A stretch of DNA of 64,000 nucleotides from NCBI RefSeq assembly GCF_958298935.1, contig NC_084941.1:14792001-14856000 (forward strand). Reading direction: 5' to 3'. Shown here one piece after another: positions 46,801-59,180 of the stretch. How positions within the stretch are numbered: position 1 is the first letter of the stretch; each line of letters begins with the position of its first letter. A program made the position numbers and the translations under genes. Under the pieces are notes generated by a model. The model made no database searches, was not told where the DNA came from, and worked only from the letters and a program-made list of their open reading frames with translations. The DNA comes from Phragmites australis (lineage: Eukaryota > Streptophyta > Magnoliopsida > Poales > Poaceae).

Positions 46801-47881
46801 TGCAACTCCTATTTGTACGGCTAGGGGAGGCTAGTTGAGGTGGAGTCCAAGCCGAACACGAATCGGGTTCGAGTTCGAGTCGGTTAGGATTTCCTTTTTC
46901 GTGGCTCTCTATTCCGAGGATGATATATCTATTGTCCATACTCCAAATTAGACGTTTCTGGACTCTAAATTGTAGTACTCAAAAACGTGTACAACTTTGG
47001 CATTCATTAGAACTTCTGAAAATGTCATCTAAAGTTTCAAAAATACACCACAAGATAAACTATTTGAACTCAGACTTATCTACACAGTACTAATTTTGGG
47101 GGCCATAACTCCTAGTTCCATTATCCAAAAGGTGACTTCCATATATTCAAATCAAAGCTCTCGACGAGACCTACAACTTTGGTATTGTCAAAATTTGTAT
47201 TTGAGGCCGTTTTAAATTCCAAAACTTCATGGGATAATGAGGTTATCCAGGACTCTTTGTGTTGGGCCTTCTAGATGACTTGTGTGCCGGCTAAGGGCTT
47301 GAGCTTGGGTAGGATTGAGTGTAATGGCACCTTAGGCATATATAGAGTTTTAGAAAAGAAACTTTTGTAGAGAAATTTGAATAGGGTTTGAATTTGAATT
47401 GAGCTTGGAGTGAATTTAAGAGAAATGAAAAATGAGGTTGAAGAAGAATAGGAGTAGATAAGGAGTTTGAATTTGGATTTGGGTAGAATTTGAGAAAGAG
47501 GAGACATTGGATTTAAACAAGGATTTGGATAAGATTTGAATTGAACTAGAGAAGGATCAGGTAAGATCAAGGATAGAATAGATGATGAATTCAAGGATTT
47601 TGAATTCCAACCATCAAGATTCTTAACAAATTATTACAAAGTTTTGTAAAACCTTTTCAAAATCTTTTTCACTCAAAACACCAAAGAGAAAGAAACAGAA
47701 AAATAACTCTAATGCATTTACCTGGCTCCTAAAAAACTCAGCATGCAATGCACATAAGATAGTAACCTATTTTAATTTATTATTTATGAAAATAGGTTTT
47801 AAACCTATTCTACTAGTGAAGCTATTCAATAATCTTGAATTTTTTTAAAAACTTATAAATTCTGAAAATCAGGGTGTTATA
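43854..47881 (-). repeat. 5' LTR of chromovirus B (4028 bp)
   Basis: It runs from TGTCACACATGG to CAGGGTGTTATA. It has about 370 bases (45517-45885) that the sister LTR lacks. Several short ORFs on both strands have no recognisable product. Confidence 0.78.
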
Positions 47882-47886
47882 GAAAA

Positions 47887-49562
47887 GATACAAGGAAACT
47901 ACTAAGAAACAGTACACCAAACAGTACTATAACTAGGTAAAACACGTCGCTATGAACATTTGAGCTCAAAAATCACCCAAATCGGAGCTACGACTAAAAC
48001 TTTATAAGCTTTTAAAGTTCCAGGGGCTTTTTTGCAAATTTTACTTGATTTTTGAGAATAAACTGATTTTTTTTTACTAAAAATCTTATTTGTGATGTTA
48101 AATCAAAGCAAAAAAAAATTTCTATTGAAAAACGCATGGAATAGGTCCATGGACCCATGGACCATTGCCTGGAGGCCAGAACATTGGTCCATATTGGACC
48201 GATTACACAAGACCAAAGGGGGTACGTGATCTTGGTCGTTGGATCAAGATCGGATGGTCGGGATTTGATAGAGGGTGGATGAACTCAGGTCGGGTGACGT
48301 GGACACGGGTGGCAACCGGCCGACGGTAGCGGGTGCCCGGAGCCTCACCAAAGATGCGCGAAATCGCGCCTCTGGCCATGGATCGTGATGAGAAGAGGTG
48401 CAAAATAGAGAGGGGACACAGGGAGCATTACAAAGGTCTTCACGACGGCGAAGAGGGACGGAGGGAGGTTGGTGACGGAAAGGGGTGGTCAGTTTGACCT
48501 CGAACTCGGTGCGACGGAACTCCAGGGGTCAGGTGACGCCGAGAAGCAGTCGGGAAGTCCACCGGTGACCCTGCGATGCCGTAGAGGGAAGAAAAGGGGG
48601 ATAGAGACGGCTCAGCCATGGAGAAATGGGCGGCGGTTGAGCTTTTTACCTATGATGAGGAAGAATGGCACTGCGATGGCGCTAGAGTGAGGGAGAGAGG
48701 GGAAAAGTGGCCAGACAGGGTGGGAAATGAATGTGCGGTGCTTGGGATGCGTTTATATAGGGAGGAGAGGGCTCAGGGAGGAAGTGCAACATGGTTGGAG
48801 TCATTTCCAAACCGGCGGCTGCATGCCATATTTTGTAGTAAAAGAGAAGGAAAGAGGGTAGGTGGACCCAGGTGGTTTCATGTGGTGCGTAATGGAGAGG
48901 CAATGATAGCGGGCGCGACATTGATTCGGTGAGAAAAGGCTCGGGGAGGCGATCGGCTTTTGAATCCCCGACAGAATTTGAGGGCGAAATCAACAGAGAG
49001 AGGAGGAAGAAGGGGAGCCAGGTGGAGTGGCTCGCCTGCGATGCGGCTTGGCTTAGGCCCACATGGCAGAGAGACGGGGTGGGAGTGGGAAGCGGCTCAG
49101 CGCGAGTTATGGTCGGCTTGGACGCAGGGCAGGCCGGCTCGACGCAGAGCGTGGAAGAGGGGGGCAGGGGAAGTGGCCAGGCCGGGCCCAAGCGGGAGAG
49201 GGAGGGAAAGGGCGGCCTAGGACGAGAGAGAGGGGGCAGAGAGGTGGATTTTGGGCCGGGCTTTGGGGAGGAAATTGGCCCAGTTAGGTTTAGGAATTTA
49301 GGAAATGCTTTCCATTTTATTTCTAAACCATTTTCATAAGAGATTTAAAATGAGCGCCTTCTAGTGAACTTTTTGCAAACATTTTTCACACATAAAAGCC
49401 TTTTGCAACTAATGCAACATGAATGTATCAAACATAGATATAAACTATGGCAAATTAAATTTAGAAATTAATTTCCATCTAAATTGAACAAAATCTACAA
49501 CTCCTATTTAATTCTAGAAAAAATTTAAACTATTGTGAAAATTGAAAATTTAGGATGTTACA
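47887..49562 (-). repeat. 3' LTR of chromovirus D, proximal part
   Basis: It resumes with AGATACAAGGAAACTACTAA, exactly where relatives at 28970 and 41140 have the same text, and ends TTAGGATGTTACA. A GC-rich core lies at about 48250-49260. Confidence 0.8.
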
Positions 49563-49577
49563 AACCTACCCCACTTA
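49563..49577 (-). promoter_or_regulatory. Polypurine tract of chromovirus D
   Basis: The - strand reads AAGTGGGGTAGGTTT just before the LTR start TGTAACATCC. This is a typical chromovirus tract and fixes the element's orientation. Confidence 0.75.
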
Positions 49578-51000
49578 GGTTGAATCTCGCCCTCGAGATT
49601 TGGAAGGATCGAAGAAATGGGGAAACCCTGCCTTCAGATCATCTTCTCTTTCCTAGGTGGCTTCCTCTTCTTAGTGATGCCTCCACTACACTTTACATAT
49701 ATGCACTCTTTTGTCCCTGATAACCTATTTTGACATCTCAAGAATCTTGACTGGGTATTCTGAGTAGGAGAGATCTTCTCACATATCCAGTTCCTCTACA
49801 GGTAGCTGTTCCTAAGGAACTCCTAGACACTTTTTTAGCTATGACACATGGAAAACATCATGTACTCCTGAAAGTTGAGATGGTAACTCAAGTTGGAAAG
49901 CTACTTCACCCCGTCATTCCAGTATCTTATACAAAACAATAAACCAAGGTGAATGCTTGCCCTTGACCTTGAATTTGCGTAGACCTCTTATAGGTGACAC
50001 TTTGAGATATACAAAGTCTCCTACTTCAAAAGAATTCTCGGCGTCGATGATCCACATAGCTCTTTTGTCATGACTGAGTAGCTTTCAGATTATCCCTGAT
50101 CTCTTGTACTTATCTTTCTACCTCTCTCAGAATTTCTAGACTTGAATACTTGACTTTCCCAAGTCTGGTTCCATAATTAGCGGGGTTCTACACTTTCCTC
50201 CATATAAAACTTCAAAAAGAGACATCTTGAGACTAGCTTGATAATTATTGTTGTACGAAAACTCCACATACGGTAAATTGTTATCCCAACTGTTACTGTT
50301 TTTTCAAAGCACACGCTCTTAACATGTCTTTAAGGATTTGATTTACCCCTTCTGTTTGTCTGTCAGTTTGAGGATGATATGCTGAGCTAAAATTCAACCT
50401 TGTATCTATAGACTCATGTAAGCGTTGCCAGAATCATGAAGTAAACTATCTACCATGGTCAGATACGATTATCTTAAGTACTCCATGTAGACACGCAATC
50501 CTGGACATATACAACTCAGCTAGTTTTGGATCTCAACATGATTCTTTGACTGGAATGAAGTGAGCTATTTTTTTCAACCAATTGAATATAACCCAAATAG
50601 AATCATATCCTGACTGAGTTCTAGGTAGGCCCACTATGAAATCTATGCTAATTTCTTCCTGCTTCCATTCAGGTACTTTAAATGGCTGTAGCAGCCATGT
50701 AGGTCTCTGATGCTCGGCTTTGACTTGCTAACATACGTCACACAAAGCCACCTATTCTTCCACTATATGTTTCATTCGATACCACCAATACTGATTTTTA
50801 AGATCTTGATACATCTTGGTACTTTCAGGGTGAATGGAATAGGCTGAGTCACGAGCTTCCTATAGAATTGTATCCCGAATAGTCTTCACATCAAGAACAC
50901 ATATTATGTGCTTGTATCACACTGTTCCTTGCTCATCTTCGGTGAAATCTAGGACTTTGCCAATTTTAATAAGCTGCTTGATTTCTAAGATCTTTTCATC
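49578..51000 (-). pseudogene. Chromovirus integrase and chromodomain remnant
   Basis: The - strand reads, from right to left: zinc-finger region (HPESTKMYQDLKNQYWW then VALCDVC), core start (ISIDFIVGLPRTQSGYDSIW followed by VIFNWL), C-terminus (FEVGDFVYLKVSPIRGLRKF, then GEVAFQLELPSQLSGVHDVF), and a chromodomain (LSYSEYPVKILEM, then KRVHICKV and WRHH). The first catalytic aspartate, expected in VIVDRL, reads asparagine. There are many stops. The chromodomain would bind a histone mark and guide insertion. Confidence 0.78.
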
Positions 51001-51006
51001 CTCAAG

Positions 51007-52330
51007 CTAACCCTTCCTTATATCTTGTTCAACTATTGAGTCTATTTCCATTACAACTATCTCGGTGTTACACACCTTTCCCAAATTCAACTTCTCAAAC
51101 TCCTTGCATAGCTCGGGAATCATCTCTTGGAGAGTTATAGCATTGACTTGAGATTTCCTACTTAGAGAATCTGCGACTACATTTGCCTTTCCTAGGTGGT
51201 AGTTGATTCCCAAATTGTAATCTTTGTTGAGCTCTAACCATCTGGGTTGTCTCAAATTAAGATATGGTTGAGTGAAAATATATTTCAAGCTCTTATGATC
51301 TGAATAGATCTCATACCTTTGACCTATCAGGTAGTGTCTACAGATCTTGAGTGCATGCACTACTACGGCTAATTCTAAGTCATGTGTCGAGTAGTTCTCC
51401 TCATGTTTCCTTAACTGCCTGGATGCATATGCTACCACATGATCTACTTGCATGAGCACGCAACCTAAACCCTGATGAGACGCATCACAATATGACTTCT
51501 GGGTGTCAGGCATTATCAGTACCGAAGATGAGTTTAATCTTTTCTTCAACTCACTGAAACTAGCTTCTCGAGCAGCTGTCCACTTGAACTCTTCTTTTTT
51601 CTCTAGCAGTTTTGTCACTGGCTTCGCTATCTTGGAGAAACCTTCTATGAACCGACAGTAAAATCCTGCTAGACACAAGAACCGTGGATCTCTAAAACAT
51701 TCCACGGTGGTTTCTAGTTCAGAACATCTCTCACTTTGGATGGGTCCATAGATACACCTCCTACTGATATTATGTGTCCTAGGAAGAGAACTTTCTTCAA
51801 CCAGAACTCACACTTGCTTAACATGGCATACAACTGGTTCTCCCTTAGCTTCTGCAATACCATCCTTAGGTGTTCCTTATGCTCTTCCACATTTTTGGAG
51901 AAAACTAAAATATCATCGATAAAAAACTACAAACTCATCTAGGTAATCCATGAATACCTTGTTCATAAAATACATGAAGTAGACAAAGGCGTTGGTCAAT
52001 CTGAAAGACATGATCGTACACTCATATAGTCCATAACGAGTGATGAAAGTTGTTTTAGGGATATTTAATGCTCAAATCTTCAATTGATGATATCCTGGGT
52101 GAAGATCGATATTGGAAATCACACATGAACCTCTAAACTGATTAAATAAGTCATAGATCCTAGGAAATGGGTACTTATTCTTGATAGTCACTTCTGGGAT
52201 CAGAGTATAGCCTTTGACTACTGTCCTTTCTTTGGCACACCGTATTACTCCATTACTCTTGCTTACAAGCCTTTACCAAGAACAACATTTGGGTCTTTAG
52301 ATTCTAAAGCCAATAGATTGGCTAGAAAAT
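51007..52330 (-). pseudogene. Chromovirus RT and RNase H remnant
   Basis: 51705-51007 on the - strand is open for 232 codons: [71 protein letters not shown]. Upstream, about 51940-51880 gives FIDDILVFSKN, the RT active site (YxDD type), and then [14 protein letters not shown]. The N-terminal RT and the protease are missing or too decayed. Confidence 0.8.
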
Positions 52331-53082
52331 CTACCCCCCTTAAAAAGGTTTGAACTAAAACATACACATCTTACTCTTTATTTCTGAAAACTTTATCATT
52401 GACATTGATAAGGTGTAACTTTCAATAGAATTTGATTCTATGAAGGAAAATATAATCCATTCTGGAAACTTTATTACAGAGTTGATTAAGGAATACATCA
52501 CAAGGGATGTTCTTATGCCTGCTAAGCTTCTTTGGTCTTGATTTTGTTGAGCTGATACTCATCACGGTTTGGTTGAGCTGGTCTTTCTTAAGTAGGAGTT
52601 TGAGACTTCCTGTGGCTAGGTTGAGAACTTTTTTGGAATATTGAGGTCAGGTTGATCCAAAGTAGGATACATTGTTGGACACTCGTAGATTCGATGTAGG
52701 GGTCCTCTATAGTGAAAACATGCTTTCTCGTTGGGAGGAGATAGATACATTTTAGAGCACTCATTGACAAAGTGTCCTTCATCTCAGTAGTGTAAAAACA
52801 CTTTCTTCGTGTCAGGCGCAAGAATCCTCAGGGGACATCGGTTAGTATAATTCTTTCTTCTCCACAACAAAAACACACCTTCCTTGTAGGGATACTCCAG
52901 GATTTGCTCTCGACTAGTGGGACTTCCTAATTAACAAAACCAAGTGCTTGTTCTGGCGTGGAACGTAGTAGAGAACTGTTGTTTTCTTGTCGGTATGCCA
53001 AGGATCTTTTCCTTTTCTTGTTGTTGCCGTCCTATCTAAGCTTTCTTCTGCACCCAGAGCTTCTTTGGGCTTGACGGGACCC
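52331..53082 (-). pseudogene. Chromovirus gag C-terminus with zinc knuckles
   Basis: The - strand at about 52880-52620 reads CFCCGE..YTNRCP and GHFVNECSKMY, then CFHYRGPLHRIYECP across one or two breaks. These look like CCHC knuckles. Between 52490 and 52330 there is no protease, so a deletion is likely. The right edge meets the SIRE-like LTR. Confidence 0.55.
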
Positions 53083-53469
53083 TGTGAAGCATCTAGGCCC
53101 CTAATTTGTGTTTTGGTAATTAATGACAATATATCTTTTGTGGACTAACATGTTTGAATGAGTTATGAAAAGGTTAGTCACAAAGATGTTGCGGAGCAAG
53201 AAGTTGCATCAGTGGAAAATATGAAGAATGGCTAGCTCAAGGCAAAGGTATAATTGTAGGGAATTTTCTTTTACCGGTCAACGGAGATTAGAGAAGAGAA
53301 ATTGACCGGATTGATAGGATAAGTGAAGTACTATAAAGAGGGGTTAATGTGTGTCTACTTGAGGTATCTATAGTGCTATAGTTGCTCAAACTTACATTTC
53401 ATATAGAGTGAAAAATTTAGTTTGAGAGAACCCATACAAACTCATCTTTGGGGTGTTTCTGTGTACTGG

Positions 53470-53816
53470 CGGTCTGACCGCCGGAGAGGCCGATCTAACC
53501 GCTGTATAAAGCCTCATCTATGCTGAGCTGTATCCAGTTGCGATCTGACCGTCGGAGAGGCCAGTCTAACCGCTGTATAAAATCTCCTCTAATGATGAGT
53601 AGAACCAAGTCCCGGTCTAACCGCCAAGATTGTGACGGTCTGACCGCCGGTTTCTTGCTAGTCCGACCGCGCGCATACAGAAGGTTTTTGTGTTGGTGGT
53701 TTGACCAAGAGGGGCGGCGGTCTGACCGCCAGCTTGTTTCAGAATTAAATCCGACTATTGTCTGTAGCCATTGTACAGGGGCAGTCTGACCGCCAATTGT
53801 ACTGCGGTCTGACTGC
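53470..53816. repeat. Array of palindromic CGGTCTGACCG-type motifs in the LTR
   Basis: Eleven variants of CGGTC-T-GACCG occur in about 350 bases upstream of the TATA box. Examples: CGGTCTGACCG at 53470, CGATCTAACCG, CAGTCTAACCG, CGGTCTAACCG, TAGTCCGACCG and CGGTCTGACTG near 53805. Spacing is irregular. Confidence 0.9.
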
Positions 53817-53870
53817 CACTTGCACAGAACTGTCAGAACTACAGTAACGGTAAGTTTTTGTGTAGAGGGG

Positions 53871-53878
53871 TATAAATA
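53871..53878 (+). promoter_or_regulatory. TATA box in LTR of Copia element H
   Basis: TATAAATA follows the motif array. Transcript start is expected near 53900. Confidence 0.75.
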
Positions 53879-54641
53879 AGGGCATGGCTGGTTCATTGAA
53901 TGCCTGTCTTGACTCTAGCACATAAATACAACACCTTGAGCTCTTGCTCTTTCTCTCCCTCTCCATTGACTTAGCGATTGCATCTTTGAGAGGTTGAGAG
54001 CAACTAGTGCATAATTTCAAAGAGTTTGAGCAATTAGGCACTTGTGATCCTTCAAGCAAGCATCATTGGCTTATTACTCTTGAAGGTTGCCGCCTCCTAG
54101 AGAGCTTGAAGGTTATGGCACCGTCGAGCCCTTCAAGGAAGATTGTGAAGGAGCCGCGGTGGTGATTGTGAGAGGTTTGAGCATGCCTTCCGAAGTAGTA
54201 AAGTGCTTAGCTTGTGGAATCGAGGTTTTGAGTAGTTCTTGTTCAATTCTGGCTTAGGATCAAGTTGCTCAGTATGAGCCCTTCTTGTGAGAGAATTGAG
54301 TACTTGATAGAGAAACGGTTTGAAGCTTGAACTCACCTCAACGTGGGTTAGGGGTGATCGGCAAATCACCGATACCATGGGAAAAACATCTCTTATGCCA
54401 TCTTTGAGCTATTTACTTTATTGTTGAGCTATTTACTTTCATGCAATTTACATCAATTAATTTATCTTCCTAGATTATAATTTGTTGCATGTCACGCAAA
54501 CCTCAACATAGTTCTTAGTTGTTCTACTTATTGCTCTAGTGATCCTTAGTTTGTTTTCGCAAGTTTTTTTGATCGCTTAGCAATTAGTTTTTAAAACCGC
54601 CTATTTACCCCTCCTCTAGTCGGTATACTTGATCCTACAAG

Positions 54642-54653
54642 TGGTATCAGAGC
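54642..54653 (+). promoter_or_regulatory. Primer-binding site of Copia element H
   Basis: TGGTATCAGAGC, complementary to the initiator tRNA-Met 3' end, two bases after the LTR end. Confidence 0.93.
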
Positions 54654-54698
54654 CTAGTACTCCTTTTATTGCGGATTTAACCATTCCAGAGTAGGATT

Positions 54699-56600
54699 AT
54701 GGCTAGTGATGCTCATGTCAATGTGGGGAAAACTCCGTTCTTTGATGGGTCAAACTACACCTATTGGAAGGCTAGAATGACCGTGTATCTTAAGGCTATG
54801 GGCGGTAAGCTTTGGGATATTGTGGATAAGGATTATGTAATTCTTCATCCCACTAATCCTACCGATGTTGATAAGGAAAATTCTCTTGCTAATGCTCAAG
54901 CTATGAATGTTCTTTACAGTGCTTTAGATCTTAATGAGTTCAATCGCATTTGCAAGCTTGAGACTGCTCATGAAATTTAGGAAAGGCTTAAAGCGATTCA
55001 TGAGGGTACAACCATGGTTAAGGATGCCAAGCTTTTTGTTTACAAAGGGCAACTTGAGAAATTTACTATGTTGCCAAATGAAAGCATTGAAGAAATGTTC
55101 AATCGTTTGAACAACATAATAAATGAACTCACGGGGCTTGGCATGGATGTTTTCGATGTTGATTTTTCTCATAAGTTTCTTAGAGCTTTGCCTAACAAAT
55201 ATGATACTATTGTGACTTTGCTTGTGAGGTCCAACTTGAAGGAGACGACTCCAATGCAAATCTTGAGTGAAATTCTCACTCATGACATTTTCAAGAGGTC
55301 ACAAGAGGATCTTCATGATGATGCTATTGATGCCAAGAAGAAGAATGTCGCATTTAAGACTCAAGCATCAAGAGGCAAAGATGATCATGAAGAGAGTGAT
55401 GATGATGATGAAGAGATGGCTCTCTTTGTGAGAAAGTTCAAGAAATTTATGAAGATGAAGAGATATCAAGGTGGATATAGTAAGAAGAGACAATCCTGAA
55501 AAGGAAATCCCTTCGAAGAAAGAAGATGTGAAAAGGGCCATATTGCCACAAATTGCAAGAACAAGGAAGAAAAACATTCCAAAAAAAAGAAGGAGAGTGA
55601 TGATAAGAAAGTTTTCAAGATGTACTACAAGAAAAAGAAAGATGGCCAAGCATGCTATGTTGAGTGGGATTCGGATGCAAGCTAAGCTCTGACTCCGACG
55701 ATGAGAAGCCATCACAAAAGGGTCTTGCCAGTGTAGCTATCAAGGAAGCACCTTGACTCTTCTTGACACCTCATTGCCTCATAGCAAAAGGTGATTCTAA
55801 GGTATTCAATGATAAAGATGAATATTCATATGATGATCTTGTTTAGCTAATCAATGGCTTTGATGATTTCATGAGAAAAAAAGAGCAAAGTTTAAGGAAT
55901 TGAAAAGGAGACACACTTCTCTTCAAGTTTCCTATGAGGAGCTAAAGATGACTCATGAGGATCTAAAAGAAACTCATGAGATGCTTAAGGAAGCTCATGA
56001 CGCTATTATTGCTCATGAAACCAACAAATCAAAAGTAGATATGAGTATATCTTGCAATATTCTTGATGATGTATCTACTTCACCTTGTATGAATTCATCT
56101 GTCTTGCATGATGACTTGCTTACTTCGTCTAAAGTTACATCTTGCAATGATGTCTTGATTATTGATGAAAATATCATGTTGAAAGAAAAGTTTGAAAAAC
56201 TAACCAATGATGTTGCAAGATGCTATATTGGAGAATCCAAAATAAGATAAGTTTTGGATAGCCAAAGGTTCTCCATCAAAAAGGAAGGTCTTGGGTACGT
56301 TACCAAGAAGGGTAATAAATCATTCATGCATCACAAAACTATTTTTGTAAAAGGTAGCGGTTATTGCATGAAGTGCAAGAAAACTGGGCATGTTGAGAAA
56401 GATTGCAAAAATATCAAGGATAATTCATATGCCTCTTTTGATTCATGCTATGTTCTTAAGAGATGTTCTAATGGCATTATTAAAGCTAGATTTGTTAGCA
56501 CTCCTATAACTGGTGCTAAAAATAATGCCATTTGGATGCCTAAAGCCTTGGTGACTAACATCCAAGGACCCAAACAAGTTTGGGTACCTAAAAGAGCTTA
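54699..56600 (+). pseudogene. Copia gag with coiled coil and zinc knuckles
   Basis: The ATG at 54699 opens MASDAHVNVGKTPFFDGSNY, then YWKARMTVYLKAMG, the usual Copia gag N-terminus. One stop (at 54978-54980) interrupts it. It continues MLPNESIEEMFNRLNNIINE and FLRALPNKYDTIV to 55499. A first CCHC-like piece (CEKGHIATNC) lies out of frame near 55525. A repeated KMTHEDLKETHEMLKEAHDA stretch near 55945 is a likely coiled coil. A second CCHC, CMKCKKTGHVEKDC, is at 56369-56410. A long, coiled gag is usual in SIRE-like elements. Broken in at least three places. Confidence 0.82.
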
Positions 56601-57070
56601 ACTTTATTTTGTAGGTGAGTTACAAATTCGGTGGAAGACATTGGGTGCTAGATAGTGGATGCACTCAATACATGACCGGAAATCAAATGATTATCTCCTC
56701 TATATGAGCAATAATGGATCGGAGTATGACAAAATAACATTTGGAGATAATAGCAAAGGAAAGGTAAAAGGGTTAGGTAAAATTGCTATCTCAAATGATT
56801 TGCCTATCTCAAATGTCTTACTAGTTGAATCCTTAAATTTCAATTTGTTATCCATTGCTCAATTATGTGATCTTGATCTTACATGCACGTTTTCTCCAAA
56901 TGACGCGATCATATCTAGCATGAAGGACAATAGTGTTATTTTCAAAGGCTTTAGAAATGGTAATCTTTATCTAGTTGATTTTTTCTTCTAATGATGCAAG
57001 CCTTAGCATATGCTTGTTCACAAAGACATCAAAAGGATGGCTTTGACATAGAAGGCTTGATCATGTTGGT
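56601..57070 (+). pseudogene. Copia protease and pre-integrase region
   Basis: The active-site block HWVLDSGCTQYMTGN is read at 56639-56683 (D at 56651). The downstream frame at 56659-56991 includes DKITFGDNSKGKVKGLGKIA and LNFNLLSIAQLCDL, typical for the Copia protease C-terminus. A frame change separates the two. Confidence 0.8.
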
Positions 57071-58400
57071 ATGAATCAACTAAATCATTTGTTGAAGCAT
57101 GATCTTATAGTTGGATTGAAAGATGCAAAATTTGAGAAGGACAAGCTAAGTAGTGCTTGTCAAGCCGAAAAGCAAGTGGGAAACTCACATCCCTACAAAA
57201 GCTCTATGTCAACTTCAAGACCATTGGAATTATTACACATGGATTTATTTGGTCCCACTTCATATGTAAGTATTGGAGGTAATAGCTATTGTCTTGTCAT
57301 TGTAGATGATTTCTCTAGACACACTTAGGTATTCTTTTTGCATGACAAGACTATTCTATTTAATACTTTCAAAAGTTTTGCTAAAAGGGTTAAAAATGAG
57401 TTTGAGTTCAAGGTCAAGAAAGTGAGAAGTGACAATGGTTCCGAATTCAAGAATACAAAGGTTGAGGATTTTTGTGATGCAAATGGTATCAAACACGAAT
57501 TCTCGGCCAAATACACTCCGAAGCAAAATAGAGTTGTAGAAAGGAAGAATCGAACTCCTATTGATATGGAACAATCAATGCTTTCGGAATATAATGTTTC
57601 GGATAATTTTTGGGCCGAAGCTATTAATACCGCTTGCCATTTATCAAATATATTATATTGTCATCGTCTATTGAAAAAGATTCCATATGAACTTCTTATT
57701 GGAAGAAAGCCAAATATTTCATATTTACGAGTATTTGGATGCAAATACTATATTCTCAAGAAAGGTACATGTTTATCAAAATTCCAAAGAAAATGTGATG
57801 AAGGTTTCTTACTTGGTTATTCTTCTAATAGTAAAGCTTATCGTGTCTACAACCAAAATTCTGGTTTGGTTGAAGAGACACATGATGTTGAGTTTGATGA
57901 GACTAATGGCTCTCAAGAAGAGCAAAAAAATTTGGATGATGTAGGTAATGAAGGCTTGATGAGCGCTATCAAAAATATGTTAATAGGTGACATCAAGCCA
58001 AAAGAGGAAGATGAGCTAAAGGATAATCCATCTATCTCTATTCAAGTTATTCCATCTTCTTCCAGTACAAATGATCAAGCTCAAGCTCAAGCTCAAAATG
58101 TGGAAGATATGGATGATCAATTACAAAAACCTACCACTTCATCAAATTCATCACAAGAACCGATAGCTCATCCAAGAGTTCATCATACTATTGCCAAGGA
58201 CCATCCTATCGATCAAATTGTTGGTGATCTTAGTAAGGGTGTTGAAACTCGTTCTCGTGTTGCTTCATTTTGTGAACACTATTCTTTTGTATCTTCTATT
58301 GAGCCTAATAATGTAGAAGAAGCACTAAATGATCCGGATTGGGTGAATTCAATGTATGAAGAGTTAAATAATTTCACCCGCAATGATGTATGGGAATTGG
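57071..58400 (+). pseudogene. Copia integrase
   Basis: Core: HMDLFGPTSYVSIGGNSYC then VIVDDFSRHT, a stop near 57327, VRSDNGSEFKN (57422) and YTPKQNRVVERKNRT (57513), giving the D, D and E positions. It continues into the C-terminal domain (LRVFGCKYYILKKG, 57724) and an acidic linker. 57338-58537 is open for 399 codons. Confidence 0.85.
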
Positions 58401-59180
58401 TGGAAAGACCAAGAGATCATAATGTTAATGGCACAAAATGGGTTTTTCAAAATAAGCAAGATGAAGATGGAATTGTTGTAAGGCACAAAGCAGGATTGGT
58501 TGCACAAGGATATACTCAAAGGTTTGGATTTTGGTGAAACTTATGCTCTCGTAGCGAGACTTGAGGCTATTAGAATCTTGGTTGCTTTTGTTTCATCTTA
58601 TAATATCAAGTTATACCAAATGGATGTGAAAAGTGCCTTTTTAAATTGTAGAATTAGTGAACTTGTCTTTGTTGAACAACCTCCCGGTTTTGAAGATCGT
58701 AAGAGGCCCAATCATTTGTATAAACTCTCTAAAGCTCTCTATGCCCTTAAACAAGCCCCATGTGTGTGGTATGAGAGATTTAGAGATTTTCCTGTTTCAA
58801 AGGGATTTAAAATTAGGAAAGTTGATACTACTTTGTTCACTAAATCTATTGGCTATGATTTCTTTGTTTGTCAAGTTTACGTTGATGACATCATTTTTGG
58901 ATCTACTAACAAGGATTTTTGTAAGGAATTTGGAGAAATGATGTCTAGGGAATTCGAAATGTCTATGATCGGTGAATTGAGTTTCTTTTTCAGACTTCAA
59001 ATCAAACAACTCAAAGATGGAACTTTTATTAGCCAATCAAAGTATTTGAAAGATTTATTGAAAAAGTTTGGTATGGAAGATGAAAAGCCTATCAAGACTC
59101 CTATGGGAACAAATGAGGGAGGTAAACTGGTAGATTTAAAGCTTTATAGATCTATGATAGGTAGCTTGCTTTATCTTGAA
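58401..59180 (+). pseudogene. Copia reverse transcriptase, RNase H deleted
   Basis: It opens NVNGTKWVFQNKQDEDG and HKAGLVAQGYTQRFG, then shifts frame near 58520 to DFGETYALVARLEAIRIL. Later YQMDVKSAFLNC, LSKALYALKQAP and YVDDIIFGS (58880, the YVDD active site). The text ends SMIGSLLYLE at 59180, where TASRPD-type text should follow. RNase H is not present anywhere downstream, so a deletion removed it. Confidence 0.85.

Larger units (their letters stand above)
37726..47881 (-). mobile_element. Chromovirus B: two LTRs, primer-binding site, no coding region left
   Basis: The outer ends TATCACACCC (37726) and GGGTGTTATA (47881) are inverted and flanked by AAAAA and GAAAA. The right LTR (43854-47881, 4.0 kb) is whole. 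To its left lie a - strand primer-binding site (43837-43849) and about 60 bases of leader, which then join directly to the left LTR remnant (37726-43774). All gag-pol is deleted. The left LTR also holds a solo LTR of another family (39760-42460). Confidence 0.78.
36339..53082 (-). mobile_element. Tekay-like chromovirus D (Ty3/gypsy), 3' part, with a nested element
   Basis: Read on the - strand: gag zinc knuckles (about 52900-52600), RT, RNase H, integrase, chromodomain (about 49800-49640), polypurine tract (49577-49563), and a 3' LTR made of 47887-49562 plus 36339-37725, split by element B. The LTR ends TGTAACACCC / GGATGTTACA are the usual inverted ends. The 5' part is cut by the SIRE-like element at 53083 and may continue right of the window. 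GATCG precedes the left end, and its partner is not visible. Confidence 0.8.
53083..54639 (+). repeat. 5' LTR of Copia element H
   Basis: It starts TGTGAAGCATCTAGGCCCC (the start could be two bases later) and ends CCCTCCTCTAGTCGGTATAC, then TTGATCCTACA. TATA box at 53871-53878. The promoter-upstream half carries an array of palindromic motifs. Confidence 0.85.

Noticed and set aside
49578..49800. Chromodomain as evidence that the CRM element also carries one
   Set aside because: The chromodomain belongs to the separate - strand chromovirus D. The CRM polyprotein has none after its GPY/F-type module.
53470..53816. Palindromic motif array as a CRISPR-like array
   Set aside because: Spacing is irregular, the motif is about 11 bp and degenerate, and it is inside a plant Copia LTR.
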